A DNA stretch of 64,000 nucleotides from Rhizopus arrhizus (taxonomy: Eukaryota; Mucoromycota; Mucoromycetes; Mucorales; Rhizopodaceae), in the NCBI GenBank assembly GCA_024220505.1, contig JAKZZE010000011.1, positions 186,001-250,000 of the forward strand, written 5' to 3'. The notes beneath the pieces are model-generated. The model saw nothing but the letters and a program-made list of their open reading frames with translations. It was not told the DNA's origin and ran no database searches. Below, one piece after another: positions 23,500-36,664 of the stretch. Position 1 is the first letter of the stretch. The number at the start of each line of letters is the position of its first letter. Made by a program: the position numbers and the translations under genes.

Positions 23500-26400
23500 A
23501 TGAAAGTAGACCCAAGCCAACTCGAGGATCTTTTAAAAGCACAATTAGAAGCAAACGATAGTATAGAAGGTTTTATTAGGAAACTATGTCTTGCATTTTT
23601 CAACTAATGCATTCTTGACATTTATAGACATTAGCAACACATTATCAAGTTTTTACGCAGTCAATGTATCACCCACCTTCTGTTCCTCATTATTTGTACC
23701 CTTAATTCAACATGCCATTCGAAACAAGAGAGATTTAGAAAATTTGGGAAGTCATTACAGTCATACAATTGCACAACTGCATGATTATGTTTGTGATCAA
23801 CACATTCCGCAAAACACTCAAATCATAAAAGACGCTACTCTATTTTTAAGAGATATTATCAAAACCTACAAGAAGAGGTTCAATGCACTGGTACTTGTTT
23901 TTTTTTACTAAGAAATGCTAAAGAAAAAGAAAGAGCAATAGTAACACAACTTTTTTGTTAGTGGGATTCATTTAACTTGAGCGATCTTTCAACAAGAAAC
24001 CTACTCCAACTTTTACAGATCACAACAGAAGCATGTTTTATGATGATTGATAATCAAAAAACTACATACTGTGGTGCTGATACACATAGGATATGGAATG
24101 ATCTACCTTCTATTTTTGAAGCAAGTTTACGTTGCACTAATATACCCAAAGCATCTATCATCAATGCAGCACATAAACTTCTTCAAGCATGCATTCATAA
24201 TTGTGAATTTCGCATGGTAAATGATTCGATATTGGAAAACTTGTTGATAAGTATACTACAAGTATTAAAATACAGTGTCGAACGGAACGCGTCTAATGAG
24301 ATTGTTGATGAACTATCACACTCTGCTGATCAAGTGATCCGAGTAAATTCAGACATTAAGTTAAGAAACCCCTTGGACCTAATGGGATTATTAAATGCCA
24401 TAGTATCAAGCCGAGATTGGGGAGTAAAAAAGGTTTTTTCTTCTGTGTAAACTTTTATTAAGCGTGAGTCTAACTGCCAATTTAGGTGCAATTGATATTG
24501 AATCTATCATGCATACTCTTAAAGAACTACATACAGATACCTTGGTTAAGTCAATACTTAGATTCTTCATCTGATAAGCAAAACATCTCCCCTAGTTTGG
24601 ACATACTTTTCACTAAAACAAAAATCTTGATCGAATCTACGGACACAATGCTTGTTAGATATTCGCAAGCAAATATAGATACAATGGACATTGATCAGGA
24701 CTCATTAAAGTAAGCATGAATGTTGCTGACACGAACTCATTTTTCTTACTTTTCTGTTTAATAGGCCAGAAATTCAAAGCATGCATTCTACTGCCAAGTT
24801 TAATGTTGTAGATAAACAGTTTCATGAAATCACGTCATCTATTATCAATATGTTGGTATCCTTAAATCCTGGTGATGAGAAAGGTTTCGAAATAATAGCA
24901 ATGGTAAAAAAAGAAGAAAAAATTGTATGTTTAAAAAAGCTGCTTACATGCTATGATTTTTAGTTAAAGGATATTGCTAGTTATATCAACACTGATGTAC
25001 AAACGCTGCTTAAACCGCACATTCAACCTCTTTCTGAAGTAATGGTTAGGATGCTTCCTCATGATCCTAACATGTCAGACGCAATTGCGAACTTACTTGG
25101 CTATTCAACACCACAGTTTTTGCAAGCTCATAAAAAATACACGCTACCTTATGCGGTTCTTCGTGCACCAGACAATGAATCTTTAGCAGCAATATCTATT
25201 TCTCTTTCTATGTCAATCACTAGTCTTTGTAAAACAAATGCATCTGATATCATAATTGCTTTATTAATGGAGCAAGATATGGAAGTGAAACGCCAAGGAA
25301 AAGAACGAATAGAGCAAATGACTGGGTCAAAAGCCATTATTAGAACAATGAAAAATAATAATCAAACACAAATAACAACAGCCTTGGCGCTTGATTTGGG
25401 CTTACCAGATAGAAGATTACAGGTAAAACACAAAAAGCTAAGCACTTTAATCGATTAAGCTCAATTTAATAGGCAATTGAAGCTTTAAATCAAATGAAAG
25501 GTGATAGCTTGAATTTGTCAATGTATCTATCTATCAGCATTATTGCAATATTAGGAAAAGTGGCAAAATTAATTAATGCGAAAAGAGAAAAGAGACCCAA
25601 TCCAGAGCACCCTCACGCATTGAAGTCCCTTGAAGAAGTTATGAAATTAATAGGTCCAGATACTCATCATCATGCTGTACATGTAAGCGCGAATTATTTA
25701 AAAAAGGATAGAAAAATAGGATCTATACTTATGCATCTAAATCTTGCATAGCTGATAAAAATGTTCTATACAGTTAGTGATATAAATGGGATGGAGTTGG
25801 ATGCATTTCAATTATGGAATTGTTTTATATTTACTTTGGATAATGAAGGATTGAAATCTCATTTAAACGCCATTATTCGTGGCCTCGTCCAGCTTATATG
25901 TCGTTCGGAACATTCTGTTCGCATAGCTGTTGCTGACACTATCAAAGAACTATTAATAGGTCGTTATAATATCACTGGTCCTTTATTTGATCAAATACCT
26001 ACTTTACCGCCTTTTGACGAACTTCAAGAGATAAGAAAGTTTATCGAAAGTAGTAGTGAGATGCAGTGGGTAAAAGAGTTCAATCGATCATTTGCCAATC
26101 TCTGTCATCAGGATGATGTAGAAGTCCTGGGCGCGGTGCAAAAAATGTGTTACTTGCTGGATCAAAAGAGAACACTAGGCACAGGAGTAGGACAGCTGTT
26201 TTCTCAACTATTATTACTTACACGCAAATACGCTCATCATCCTGAAATTTCTTATGCAGCTGCTGTTTGTTTGGGTAAATTGGGTGCTGTAGATCCAAGT
26301 CGAATTCAGGTCAAGTTCCGGGATGACAAGGTTTATGTTCTCAAAAACTTCAAATCTTCAGAAGAGAACCAGCGATTTATCTGTGATCTCATCCTCAACA

Positions 26401-29400
26401 GTCTTATACCTACCTATCATGCAGTGAATAATGAAGTGACACAGCAATTTGTCTCGTATTCTATTCAAGTCTTACTCAAGTGTGCTGGATTTACTACTGT
26501 AGAAGATATGAAAAATGTTCAAAGGTATAAAGAGACCTACAAGATTTGGCTTAATTTCCCACCATCAATCCAAGAATTTTTGGCACCCTACTTAAGATCT
26601 TCTTACGAGATTTCGCTATCTGAGAAACCTATTGAATATCCAATTTATTCGGAAGTACACGACTTTTCAACTTGGGTTCGACATTGGTATTGTCTTCTGC
26701 AGAAACAAGCTGGTGGTCAAGCTCGAACTATTTTTTCGGCATGCATGCCGATGATTTACTATGGAAACTTAGATGTGGCGTTATACCTTTTGCCTCATTT
26801 AGTACTTCACATCATTTTGACAATGTCTGCAAGTGAAACTAGGAATATTGTAAATGAGCTCAAGCTTGTACTAGAAACCAACTCGACATTAAATAAGATA
26901 GATAGAAACAATCGACTGTCTCTTCAAGTTGTCGTGGCTATTACTGAACATTGTCGACAATGGATGTATCGTATTGGCAGCGAAGATAAATCAGGTGCGA
27001 TGACCGCAGTGAGGCAATTTTTGGAGTCCATTCCGGATATATTGATGGCCAAGGCCTCATTTTATGCCAAGGCTTATCCACAGGCATTGATGCACTTTGA
27101 GAACTATGTAAAGACAAGTTCTAATAGTGTAATGCAAGATGCTGAGCTTGTGCGATTTCTACGACAAATTTATGCCCAAGCAGAAGACATGGCAGACCTT
27201 CAAGCTTTGTTTGCCATGTATACCACACGGTTTACTAGCGATGAAGAAATCATTCGGGCAGAGAGTTTGGGGAAATGGAAGGATGCAGAAGCATACTATG
27301 TAAATGATATTGCTAAAAACCCTCATGACCTATCTCCCTGTACGGGTTATCTAGAGTGTCTCAAAAAATCAGGAAGCTATGGTAATCAAAAGAAAAAAGA
27401 AAAAAAAATTCCTTTAGATATTTAAATGTTTATATCACAGCTTCCATTTTCTATTTTGCTGACAAGTTCGCAGAAACTAACCCTCAATGGTTGCCTCAGA
27501 TGAATGCATCGAAAATGGATGCTGCGTGGAGAATAGAAGACTGGGGGATGCTTAATAAGATTGTTGAGCAGCCAACAATAGAGACCACAGAGACATTTAT
27601 TGCCCGCGCGTTAGATTCTATAAGAAAGAACCAAAGTTTAAAGACAGCAAAATATATTGAGCGTGCACGACGTGATTTACTTGGTAGCTTAGGCTCCAAA
27701 ACATCAGAGTCATATCGAAAATCATATCCAACCATTTTTAAGCTGCAATTGTTACAAGAAATGGAAGATGCACAGCAAGCATGGGAAGCAAATGAGATAA
27801 TGCCAAGGATTTCAACGCTTGAACAGCAATGGGATAAAAATCTGAAGCTACTTATGCCTCAGTTTCAGTATATGCACGAGTTACTTGAGTTAAGACGTGC
27901 TGTGCTCTATGATGTAAGGCCTGAGCACCTATCTCTATCTTCCTCTAATATATGGCTAAGTATTGCCAAATACTGCAGAAAGAACGGACATATGACAATG
28001 GCACTTGATGCTATTCTGAAAGCTGAAAGAAAGGGAAATCAATTAAGCCACCGAGAAAGAGCCAAATGGCTGTGGAAAAATGGGCTCAAGCAAGATGCGG
28101 TCAATTTGCTGAGAAGAAGAGGAACACTGATACAGCCTCAGGATGCTCTGATTTTAAATTCTTTTTATTTGAAGGATAGAAGCATCTATAATGACGTGAC
28201 AGCAAGGCAATATATGGATATTGCTCAAAAAGGCACAACCAAGTAAGTATATTTACTTAGAAACTATCTATTGACGTATTATCATTGTCAATAATATTAG
28301 GCGCGAGAAAGCATTTGAACAATATGGAAACTACCTATCAAGCTTTCACAGTGGTAGATCTGACAGTACAAAGTAGGCTAACTCATCAACTTTGGTGTAA
28401 CAACTTACTGATGTATAAAATGATAGGTTAAAAGTGTATATGGTTGCTGTAAGAACAGCATGTAAAGCCCTCAGTTATGGTTCAAAATATTATTATTCAT
28501 CTATGTCGAAGCTTATCAATTCCTGGGTTGCAATAATAGGAATTGCTGATAAATGTGATGATGCAACGTAATTTTTCTTTCTTTTTTTTTTTTGAAAACA
28601 AAAAGTTTATCTTAAAAGCCTTTTTTATTATTATTTCATAGGAAAAAGGAAGCACTTGGGATATTAGCCAAAACAAACAACTATATGAAAAAAGTGCTTA
28701 GTATTGTTCCCGTGTATCAGGTACATTATTGAAGAAATAAAGAGAAAGAACAAAACTCTCACCGTCTTGATGAAAAGTTTGGCAAGTTCCTAACACGTCT
28801 AGTATCACATCTAACGGTTGAAAATGAAGAAGTTGCAAGTGCTCTTTCTGCAATTATTGAACATGTCTTTAGCACCTATCCAAGGAATTCAATATGGTTT
28901 CTTTTGAATGCACTCGAATCCCGAGCACCATTACTTGCTAAAAGAATTGAAGTTATAATTGACCGTGCAAGAGTAAGAGAATAAATAATTGGATTTAAGC
29001 TCATTTTTTTTACTCATCTCATGGTTTTTTAGGCAAAAAACAGTAATACGATGATACCGTTGATCATTCACGTAAGAAATAGAAAAGAATATGACGAATT
29101 AAATGTGTAACATTTTTTGTTTATCTAGCAAGCAGTGGACCTCAGAGGTTTTTTACACAAGCTATCAAAATATGCTCCATTGGAAAAATCCAAAACTTCT
29201 TTAGATTTAAGCGAAATCTCAGCGTTTAGTAAAAAGTTGAAAATGTCGGGTTCACTACTCACCATCCCAAGAGAAAGCAGTCTTTTCCCACGTTTACCTG
29301 AAGTAATTAAAAAAAATGAAGAATTTGATCCCTTCCCTGGGGAAATAGTAACAATTACAGGTAAAATAGACTCCTTTGTGAATAAGTTTACCAAAAATAA

Positions 29401-30752
29401 CAACTATTCTTTTTATAGAAATTTCATGCCAAGTAGAAGTTATGAGATCACTCCAACAGCCCAAGCGAATAGCTTTCATTGGAAGTGACGGAAGAACTTA
29501 CAAATTCTTGTGTAAAGCTAACGATGATTTAAGAAAAGATGCCCGTATGATGGAATTTAATTATATGATTAACGACTTTTTAAAAAAGAATCCAGAATCA
29601 AGAGATAGAAATCTTTGTATTTATAAAAAAAAGCTCCAGCTGCTATAATTTTACTCATATTCTCCTATAGATATCAGAACTTATGCTGTTATCCCTTTGG
29701 GTGATGAATGGGGACTGATTGAATGGATTGATAATATTATACCCTTGAAAGCAATTGTTACCGACGTCTACGACAATCTGGGAATTAAGTTCCTAGTAGG
29801 TTTCACAATCTTTTCGCATCTTTTTTTTTAATCATTGTTTACACTTGTAGCAAATTCAACAAGCCTACAGAGCCCATAGACAAACACCTAACCTTTTAGA
29901 TGAAGAATTGTTGAATTCATTTAAAAACATATTAAAACAGTACATAATAAACAAGGAAAGAAAATACATACTAAAAGCTTACTATAGATGTCCTCCTGTT
30001 ATGCACAAGTGGTTTATAAAATCTTTCCCAGAGCCTAACCAATGGCTAGCGAGTCGAACTAGATATGTCAAGACACTGGCTGTTATGTCTATTGTGGGTC
30101 ATATGCTCGGGTAAAAATGTCACTTTTTTTCTGATCGCACACAAAAAATGTTTAACCTTAAATTGGCTCAATTTCCATAATAGTCTTGGCGACCGACATG
30201 CCGAAAATATACTATTTGATAGTACAAATGGAGATACAGTCCACGTAGATCTCAACATGTTGTTTGATAAAGGTCTTAGATTAACTGTTCCCGAAGTGGT
30301 TCCATTTCGTCTTACTCATAACCTAGTGGACGCCATGGGCGTACTTGGATACGAAGGACAGTACCGGAAGACCTGTGAAGTCACTTTGCAGGTGCTACTA
30401 AATAACCGTGAAGCACTCATCGGAGTATTCCAGACATTATTTAACGAGTGGAGTAGCCCCAAGGCAAAACCTGGCATGAAGGTAATAGATAAAGGGAAAG
30501 AAGATTATGTGTGACTCTGATACATTCCTCTTCTAGAATAAGGCTGATGAAATTATGTTGCTACTTGAAAAACGATATCAAATGGCTGCTGAATCTGGTG
30601 TATCTACCGAAATAGAAAGACTGATTTCTACTGCTGTAGATATGACAAATCTATCCAAAATGTTTCCTGGTAAGAAAAGAGAGAGATATGTCACAGTTAT
30701 GAAAAGGGTGCTAATTTTTTTAATGATATAAGGTTGGGCAGCCTATATATGA
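23500..30752 (+). CDS. RAD3/MEC1 (ATR): ATR/Rad3/Mec1 checkpoint kinase (PIKK family)
   Basis: This large Ser/Thr kinase senses replication stress and ssDNA in the nucleus with an ATRIP/Ddc2-type partner. Twenty-one exons are predicted, all joining in frame: 23500-23569, 23628-23890, 23962-24432, 24486-24709, 24765-24924, 24964-25422, 25473-25682, 25752-27381, 27441-28242, 28301-28372, 28427-28567, 28642-28720, 28778-28972, 29033-29071, 29129-29360, 29419-29616, 29671-29795, 29851-30110, 30184-30481, 30537-30669 and 30733-30752. They encode 2026 residues, shorter than Rad3 or Mec1 (about 2370-2390), mainly in the N-terminal HEAT region. The FAT region spans exons 8-14. Kinase motifs are DDLRKDARMMEF, RTYAVIPL, GLGDRHAENILFD (catalytic loop), HVDLN (metal site) and VPFRLTHNLVDAMG. 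VPFRLTHN is typical of ATR and not of TOR or DNA-PK. The FATC tail ends FPGWAAYI. Confidence 0.95.
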
Positions 30753-30871
30753 GGTACCGAGCCGGACTTATCAATAAACAGCATAAACAAAAAGAACTGT
30801 AACGTTCTTTTCTCTTTTCTCTTTTTCTTATTTTTTTTTCTTCTTTAAAGCTAATCTCTCAGTACTTTGGA

Positions 30872-32542
30872 ATGACGTCTTATACCTCTTTAGTTATTGC
30901 CTATATTATAGGAGGCTTAACTTTAATACCCATACTTGTTTTTATTTTATTCCTTTTCAGTCCGTCTGCTTCAAATAAACAAATATTATACGAAAAAATA
31001 GAAGATCAAAAAGAAGAATCGACTGCCCTCCACAGGGACGGCTGGCTGCACGTCACACAAAATACAAATCAGAAACCGCTAGAAAAAGGCGGTGCCTTTT
31101 TTGGAGGGATTGTCAAATCATATTTATCAAATACCAACCAACAGTACTATTACGCCGTCTTAAAGTGCGGCACATTATTTTTGTACGACTCTGACTTACG
31201 GTTGCATTGTCAAGGGGTGATTTGTGTCAATCAGTATACAGTACACATGCACCCCTCTGGGCTAAAAGACCATGAGTTTTTTTCAAAAAGAAACTGGATT
31301 TACCTAAGACCCAAGAGTCATGAACTATCAGATTATTATCTCAAATGCAGTCGTTGTGTGGACAAGGAGGACTGGTACCTGGCACTTGTACAAGCGAGTC
31401 AACTTGAGCAACCAACGAATAAAAACACGCAATTTGATCCAGCGGCGATGAAACATTTAATATCCACCGTTCACCGTGATCCTAAACAACTTGAACCCCA
31501 ATGGCTTAATGCCCTTCTCGGTCGTCTTTTCCTGAGTATTTACAAGACAGAGAGAGTACGTCAGTTCTTTTATCAAAAAGTAATGGCCAAAGTTGCCAAG
31601 TTGAACGCCCGTCGACCACCTTATTTGGGAGAGATCACCCTTCGCTCGGTCGATGGAGGACATGCAGCGCCCACACTGACTCAGCCGCGTTTGATTCATT
31701 TGAGTCCTCAGGGAGAATATACGTGCGAAATGCATGTTGCATATCAAGGATGCTTCCGCGTTGAACTCGAAACAGTACTCAAGTGGACCTACTCGGATCG
31801 ATTACCACCTATACACATACAACTCGTCCTTGCCATCACACTGAAATCACTGGAAGGCAAGATGATGATCAAAATCAAAGAGCCCCCAACAAATCGTGCT
31901 TGGTATGGTTTTTATCACAGTCCCAAGATGGATTGGGTTATTGAACCCGTTGTTTGGGAAAAGCGAATCGGTTACTCTGTTGTCAGTAAGATGATTCAAG
32001 CCAGGATAGAGGACATATTCAAGGAAAGTTTGGTGCTACCCAATATGGATGATATTGTCTTTTTTGACACAGATGGTATGGGTGGTATCTTTGACAAACA
32101 AGATCAAGAACTTCAACCTAAGCCTTCTCCAACGCCTACCCTCTCTGGAGAGCCTGTGAATAACAGTAGTCTGCCAAAGAAAGCTTGGTTCAATCGACAC
32201 AGTGAGCCTCTAGACCAAGTGACGACCAAGGTAGATGTCTCTTTACCGATCTTTATCACCCACAAGCCCTCTCATCAGGCACTTCGCTCACTGATGTCAG
32301 CAACGGCCAAACGTGGTCAGTCTATCAAAAAAACACCGCCTCACTTCCCTTGTCTCAATCAATCAAATTCCCCTACAGATTATAAAACCAAAAAAACATC
32401 GTCATTATTTTCTTTAGATGATGTTTGTCGCAAGAAGGAAAAGATGGAAAAACCCTCGCGGCTAAGATCTAAATCTTCACCTATCACAGGCTTAACGGAA
32501 ATCAACGTTGTACATAATGGCATATTACAAGAAAAAAAATAA
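30872..32542 (+). CDS. NVJ2: SMP-domain lipid-transfer protein of the NVJ2/TEX2 type
   Basis: A single exon encodes 556 residues. An N-terminal membrane segment (residues 7-30, LVIAYIIGGLTLIPILVFIL) anchors it in the ER. A PH-like domain follows (about 48-175: DGWLHVTQ ... YYYAVLKCGTLFLYDSD ... DWYLALVQ). The SMP lipid-binding tube is at about 200-395 (WLNALLGRLFLSIYKT, YLGEITLRSVDGG, WVIEPVVWEKRIGYSVVSKM). The C-terminus is basic, Ser/Pro-rich and probably disordered. This TM-PH-SMP order is that of yeast Nvj2 and animal TEX2, which work at ER contact sites with vacuole or Golgi. The ATG is 119 bp after the ATR stop, and the stop is 44 bp from the convergent threonine aldolase stop. Confidence 0.92.
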   Translation: MTSYTSLVIAYIIGGLTLIPILVFILFLFSPSASNKQILYEKIEDQKEESTALHRDGWLHVTQNTNQKPLEKGGAFFGGIVKSYLSNTNQQYYYAVLKCGTLFLYDSDLRLHCQGVICVNQYTVHMHPSGLKDHEFFSKRNWIYLRPKSHELSDYYLKCSRCVDKEDWYLALVQASQLEQPTNKNTQFDPAAMKHLISTVHRDPKQLEPQWLNALLGRLFLSIYKTERVRQFFYQKVMAKVAKLNARRPPYLGEITLRSVDGGHAAPTLTQPRLIHLSPQGEYTCEMHVAYQGCFRVELETVLKWTYSDRLPPIHIQLVLAITLKSLEGKMMIKIKEPPTNRAWYGFYHSPKMDWVIEPVVWEKRIGYSVVSKMIQARIEDIFKESLVLPNMDDIVFFDTDGMGGIFDKQDQELQPKPSPTPTLSGEPVNNSSLPKKAWFNRHSEPLDQVTTKVDVSLPIFITHKPSHQALRSLMSATAKRGQSIKKTPPHFPCLNQSNSPTDYKTKKTSSLFSLDDVCRKKEKMEKPSRLRSKSSPITGLTEINVVHNGILQEKK

Positions 32543-32586
32543 AAAAAAAAATAGTATTGAAAAAGGGTTTCTGTTGTTTTCATTTT

Positions 32587-33848
32587 TTATGTTTTAACAG
32601 AAGGGTAAGCAGCCTCAGCTGTTTGTTCAATTGTTTTTACAACTGTGTCTTTAGGTTGAGGAGGTATAAAACCCGATGTCTTCTTGGCATGAACCAATTC
32701 TGACGCGACTTGCATAAAGTCTTCTACGGCCTGTAAAGTAATTTGATAATGAAGAACGATACGCAGGATAGCACCAGAACTAGTGAAGATCTTGATGTTC
32801 TTTGCTTTTAATCCTTCTGCTAATTCATTTACGGTCAAACCGACGTTTGTCATGTCAATAAAGAGCATGTTTGTCTCTGGACGTAAAAGAAGATCGATAC
32901 CCAAGGATTTCAAGTGATCTCCGAGTTTTCGGGTTAAAACATGGGTTTGTGGCATGGTGGGAACAACGGTCTGGATGCAGTATCGAGCAGCGCGAGCAAG
33001 CAGGCCTGCCTGACGCCAACCACCACCCATCAACTTGCGAAGATGACGAGCGCGTTGGATGAGTTCCTTGGGACCAGTGAGTATGGATCCGATAGGGGCG
33101 CCGACACCCTTTGATAAGCAGATGGAGACTGTATCAAAGTACTGGCCGTACTCACAGAGCGGTATACCAGTCTCTTGGCTTGCGTTCCATAAGCGTGCGC
33201 CATCGAGATGCATCTTGCAGTCATTGGCACGAGCAATATCATGGATTTTACGAATTTCTTCTAATGGCATGATGGTGCCATTCATCGTGTTTTCAAGTGA
33301 TATGACTAAAATAAATGATGATGAGAGCACAAAGGAGAAGCAAGGTGTTCTGTTTACCTTTGGTAGGTGCACCACAAAGTGTATCTTTATTGATATGACT
33401 TTCTACTTCTTGAGCAGTCATAAAAGTTCCCTTTGCAACGACCGGTATAACATTGGCTTGAGAATGGTATGCGATACCACCGCACTCAAGTTTATAGACG
33501 TGTGACCGAGAATCACATAAAACAGAATGAGGAGGTTGAAACAAAAGGCAACGAAGACCTAATTGATTTGACATTGTACCACTTGTACAAAACAAGGCTG
33601 CTTCATGGCCAAGCAAATGAGCAACATAGTTTTCCAACTCTCGACAGTCATCGTCAGCCTTTTGTAAAAGGTTAAATTGAAGAGCTTAGAAATATATGTG
33701 TTGATCTTATTACCTGAAAGACATCATCACCACATGTAGCTAGTTTCATGATATCAAACATGTCTTCGGTAGGAATTGTAGCAGTATCGCTTACAAAGTC
33801 ATAAATGAATGGTTTCTTTTCATTCACACTATTGACAAAGGGAGACAT
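32587..33848 (-). CDS. GLY1: Low-specificity L-threonine aldolase
   Basis: This PLP enzyme cleaves threonine or allo-threonine to glycine and acetaldehyde, a main glycine source in fungi. Exons are 33848-33714, 33658-33358 and 33305-32587, giving 384 residues. Motifs are FVSDTATIPTEDMF, CGDDVFQADDDCRELE, GHEAALFCTSGTMSNQLGL (cofactor phosphate region), MHLDGARLWNAS (PLP-ring Asp) and the Schiff-base Lys in SICLSKGVGAPIGS. I chose the ATG at 33848, because the frame extends in-frame to an ATG at 33920 only through a run of Phe encoded by a T-rich leader, which looks like UTR. The C-terminal tail (FIPPQPKDTVVKTIEQ) extends beyond the usual domain end. Confidence 0.93.
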
Positions 33849-34712
33849 TTTATGAGAGAATGAAGAAAGAAAGAAAAAAAAAAAGAGAGCGAAAAAAAAG
33901 AAAGAAAGATAATGATTCATCCATTTTTATATCATTTCTCTCTCTCTCTCTCTCTGCCTTTTTTTTTTTTTTTTTCTTTTATCTCAACTTTATTTTTTCT
34001 CACGATTGTATTGTATAACTTGACATTCTTGTCATGTCTTTAATCGTTAAAAATACCGTTGGTTGCTCAACCAGATCTTTTTTTTTTTTCTTTTATTTTT
34101 TTAAAGGAAAAAAAGGACATAAAAGGCTGTATGTCAACATATATTCACTTTAATTATTGAATGCTGACTTTTTTTTTTTTGGGACAAATGGCGCAGTCTT
34201 TGTAGGATTATCAAACATCGTGGCCATTTATATCAAAACTCAGCTTAAAACGTATATCTCTTTTTTTTCGGATAGGATATTACAATCTCATTTTGTATTC
34301 CTCTCTTAAGGATTGAATCAAAGTACTAGGAATATAAAGAGGATTAAATGTGTGTCATTCTCTAAGGAAATGCTCAAATATTTTAAAACAATTTTTTTTT
34401 CTTTACTTTCTTTTATAATCAACTAGTAAACTGGTCTATTCATGCAATTGCCACTATTACTTTTGTTACACAGTCAATGTAATCAAAATCCGAAAAAAAG
34501 GGGGAAGGGGGGGAGGGAACAAAAGAGAGAATGATAAACAGTGTTTACTGGTAACAACAAGACTTTATTCTATTTGAGAGCATTGAAAAAAGGCATTCCT
34601 TATTTTGAAACACATGCACACTTACATAGTGTAAAATAAAATAGAGTCACACACTATTAGCACATAAAATTCGACTTTTTTTTATTTTTCCCTCTTCTTT
34701 TCTATTTTAATC
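33849..34712. other. Divergent intergenic region rich in homopolymers
   Basis: 864 bp separates two divergent genes and so must contain both promoters. It holds a (TC) tract at 33937-33955, several T runs of 8-16, and a G-rich patch near 34499-34518. No ORF or RNA gene is seen. Confidence 0.55.
33937..33955. repeat. (TC)n microsatellite
   Basis: About nine and a half TC units lie upstream of the threonine aldolase start, in its probable promoter or leader. Confidence 0.85.
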
Positions 34713-36144
34713 ATGTTTCAAGCAAAGAAAGATGATATTGTCACTGTTAGAAGAGATCAATATAAACATTGGTGTATTCACAAGAAACTTCTAACAAATA
34801 TTCGACCTTTTCCTTTACCAGCAGAAATACTTTCACTCATCTTGCACCATGCAGCAGATTCACAATCTACCATTCATTCAGCTTCACTTGTCTCCAAACA
34901 GTGGTTTTATTGTGCAACCCCACTGCTATATAAAAGCCCTCGTATTTGTGATACTTACCGTTGGGCGACCTTCTTACTTACCCTAACACGATCCTCAGCT
35001 ACTTTTTCTTATGGAAACATTGTACGTTCAATTGACCTTTCAAAACAAGAATTGTGTGGTAAGAAAAGAATGAGAGAAAGTATAGATATTAAATGATTTT
35101 TAATAGGAAACAAAGAGAAAAGTACGAGAACAAGACGAAGACTGAATGGTACGAATACCTTTATTGATCATAAACAGCATTTAACCATGGACGAACATCA
35201 TTCAACTATCACAGTCTCTACTTCTTCTTTATTACAGATCACACAAACTTGTTTACATATCACATCACTCAATCTCTCAGATACCTGTCTACTTGATGAT
35301 AAAATGATTCTTGAGACTGGAGAATATGCTTCTACACAACGTCATACACTTGGACCTGGATTAACACAAATTGAGATACCGATAGAAGAAGTGATTAAAG
35401 CGATTGGAGGTGGATGTAAAGAATTAAGAGAACTCGAGATTCGACAGACGCGATGGGTTACGGCGCAGATCATTTGGTTATTTGCTTATTATTGCCCTTA
35501 CCTGAAGCGACTGGATGCGAGAAGATCACCAAACTGTATAGCAAGGAAATTGACAACGCATGAATTGATTTGTTCTCAGCATTTTACCTATCAATTTGAA
35601 GAAAGTTCAGATTCAGAAGACTATTTTCCATTTCAAACACATCCAAATAATCATAACAACGAAACAATTGGACCTGGTAAATTAGAAAAAGGATTTTTAT
35701 TATTAGTTATTTTATATTCATTAAATAGATTCCATTAACATGCTACAAGTCTTATCAGAAGAAATACCCGGTAAGGATTAAGAAGAATAAAAAAAAAAGT
35801 ACTTTATTTAATATAAAGATTTAGATGACATACATCCTGATTTGATTCATTCTTATAGTAAGTCATAGATCATTTTAGACTATATGAATCATATTAACCA
35901 ATTCATAGTTGAAACTGAAGGATTGAGTCATGATTTATCATTCACAGTAAGTTTAAATTCACCCACAATAGAAATCAACAACCGATCACATCAGAATACA
36001 ACTTGGTTAGCGCCTGTCATGACAGAAGAAATAAGTCCACCCTCTTTAAATGGACATTCTATCAAGGACATTGTCTATGCTATTTTGATAGAAACAAGAA
36101 ATACAGGCGCAAATGATTTGGATTGGTTAGATGAATACGCTTAA
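34713..36144 (+). CDS. F-box-like protein
   Basis: The likely role is a substrate receptor of an SCF ubiquitin ligase. An F-box lies at about residues 33-80 (PFPLPAEILSLILHHAAD ... SLVSKQWFYCATPLLYKS). It is followed by an LRR-like region (HITSLNLSDTCLLDD, CKELRELEIRQTRW, CPYLKRLDARRSPN). Exons 34713-35058, 35107-35676 and 35729-35770 are clear. The 3' part is ambiguous. Either one intron runs 35771-35878, or there is an extra exon 35819-35857 followed by an apparent 21-nt intron (35858-35878). Both versions join in frame to 35879-36144. The product is about 330-355 residues. The substrate is unknown. Confidence 0.75.
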
Positions 36145-36664
36145 ATATTTTAGTTCATTTCTTTCTCACGATGATAACAAATCATATAAAAATGAATACA
36201 AATTATGAAGCTATACTTAAGATACACCATGTATAAATCATTCCTCTCTCTCTCTTTCTCTCTTTCTTTTTTTTGTTTATAATCGTGTTGTGAGATTAAA
36301 TTTTTTTTTTTTTTTTCACTGATCTTCATGAGATCAATTCGGAATAGAAAAAAAAATAAAACTTTTACCCGATTTGTTGATCGAGTCTCTCTCTCTCTCT
36401 CTCTCTCTTTTATTAATAACTCATGACATTCAATTGTAACCCTTTATGAACATTAATAATACAAAAAAAAAATAACTGCGCGTCTTTGTGAGTCACTGAT
36501 GTTTGACGAGTTGCGCTTGATTATGTTCGGTTAAATTTAGAACCCTTGTTCTGTTGTTTTGGACCTAAATGTTTAAAGCGGATCCAACTTTTCGCTATTA
36601 TAAAACCTTCTCGATTTAAAACCCTTTCCTTCTTCTCTTTTCATCGCTCTTTCTTTTCAAAGGA
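36145..36664. other. Intergenic region with pyrimidine microsatellites
   Basis: 520 bp between two + strand genes contains CT-rich tracts at 36242-36270 and 36386-36408 and T/A runs. A pyrimidine-rich stretch at 36620-36660 leads directly to the next ATG. Nothing else is recognised. Confidence 0.55.
36386..36408. repeat. (TC)n microsatellite
   Basis: Uninterrupted TC dinucleotide run of about 23 bases in the spacer upstream of the MFS transporter gene. Confidence 0.85.

Noticed and set aside
33849..33920. N-terminal extension of threonine aldolase as a signal peptide
   Set aside because: The Phe-rich leader comes from a homopolymer-rich stretch; the enzyme family is cytosolic and the internal ATG gives a normal start.
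36242..36408. CT-rich tracts considered as CRISPR-like or regulatory arrays
   Set aside because: They are simple dinucleotide repeats without unique spacers, in a eukaryotic genome.
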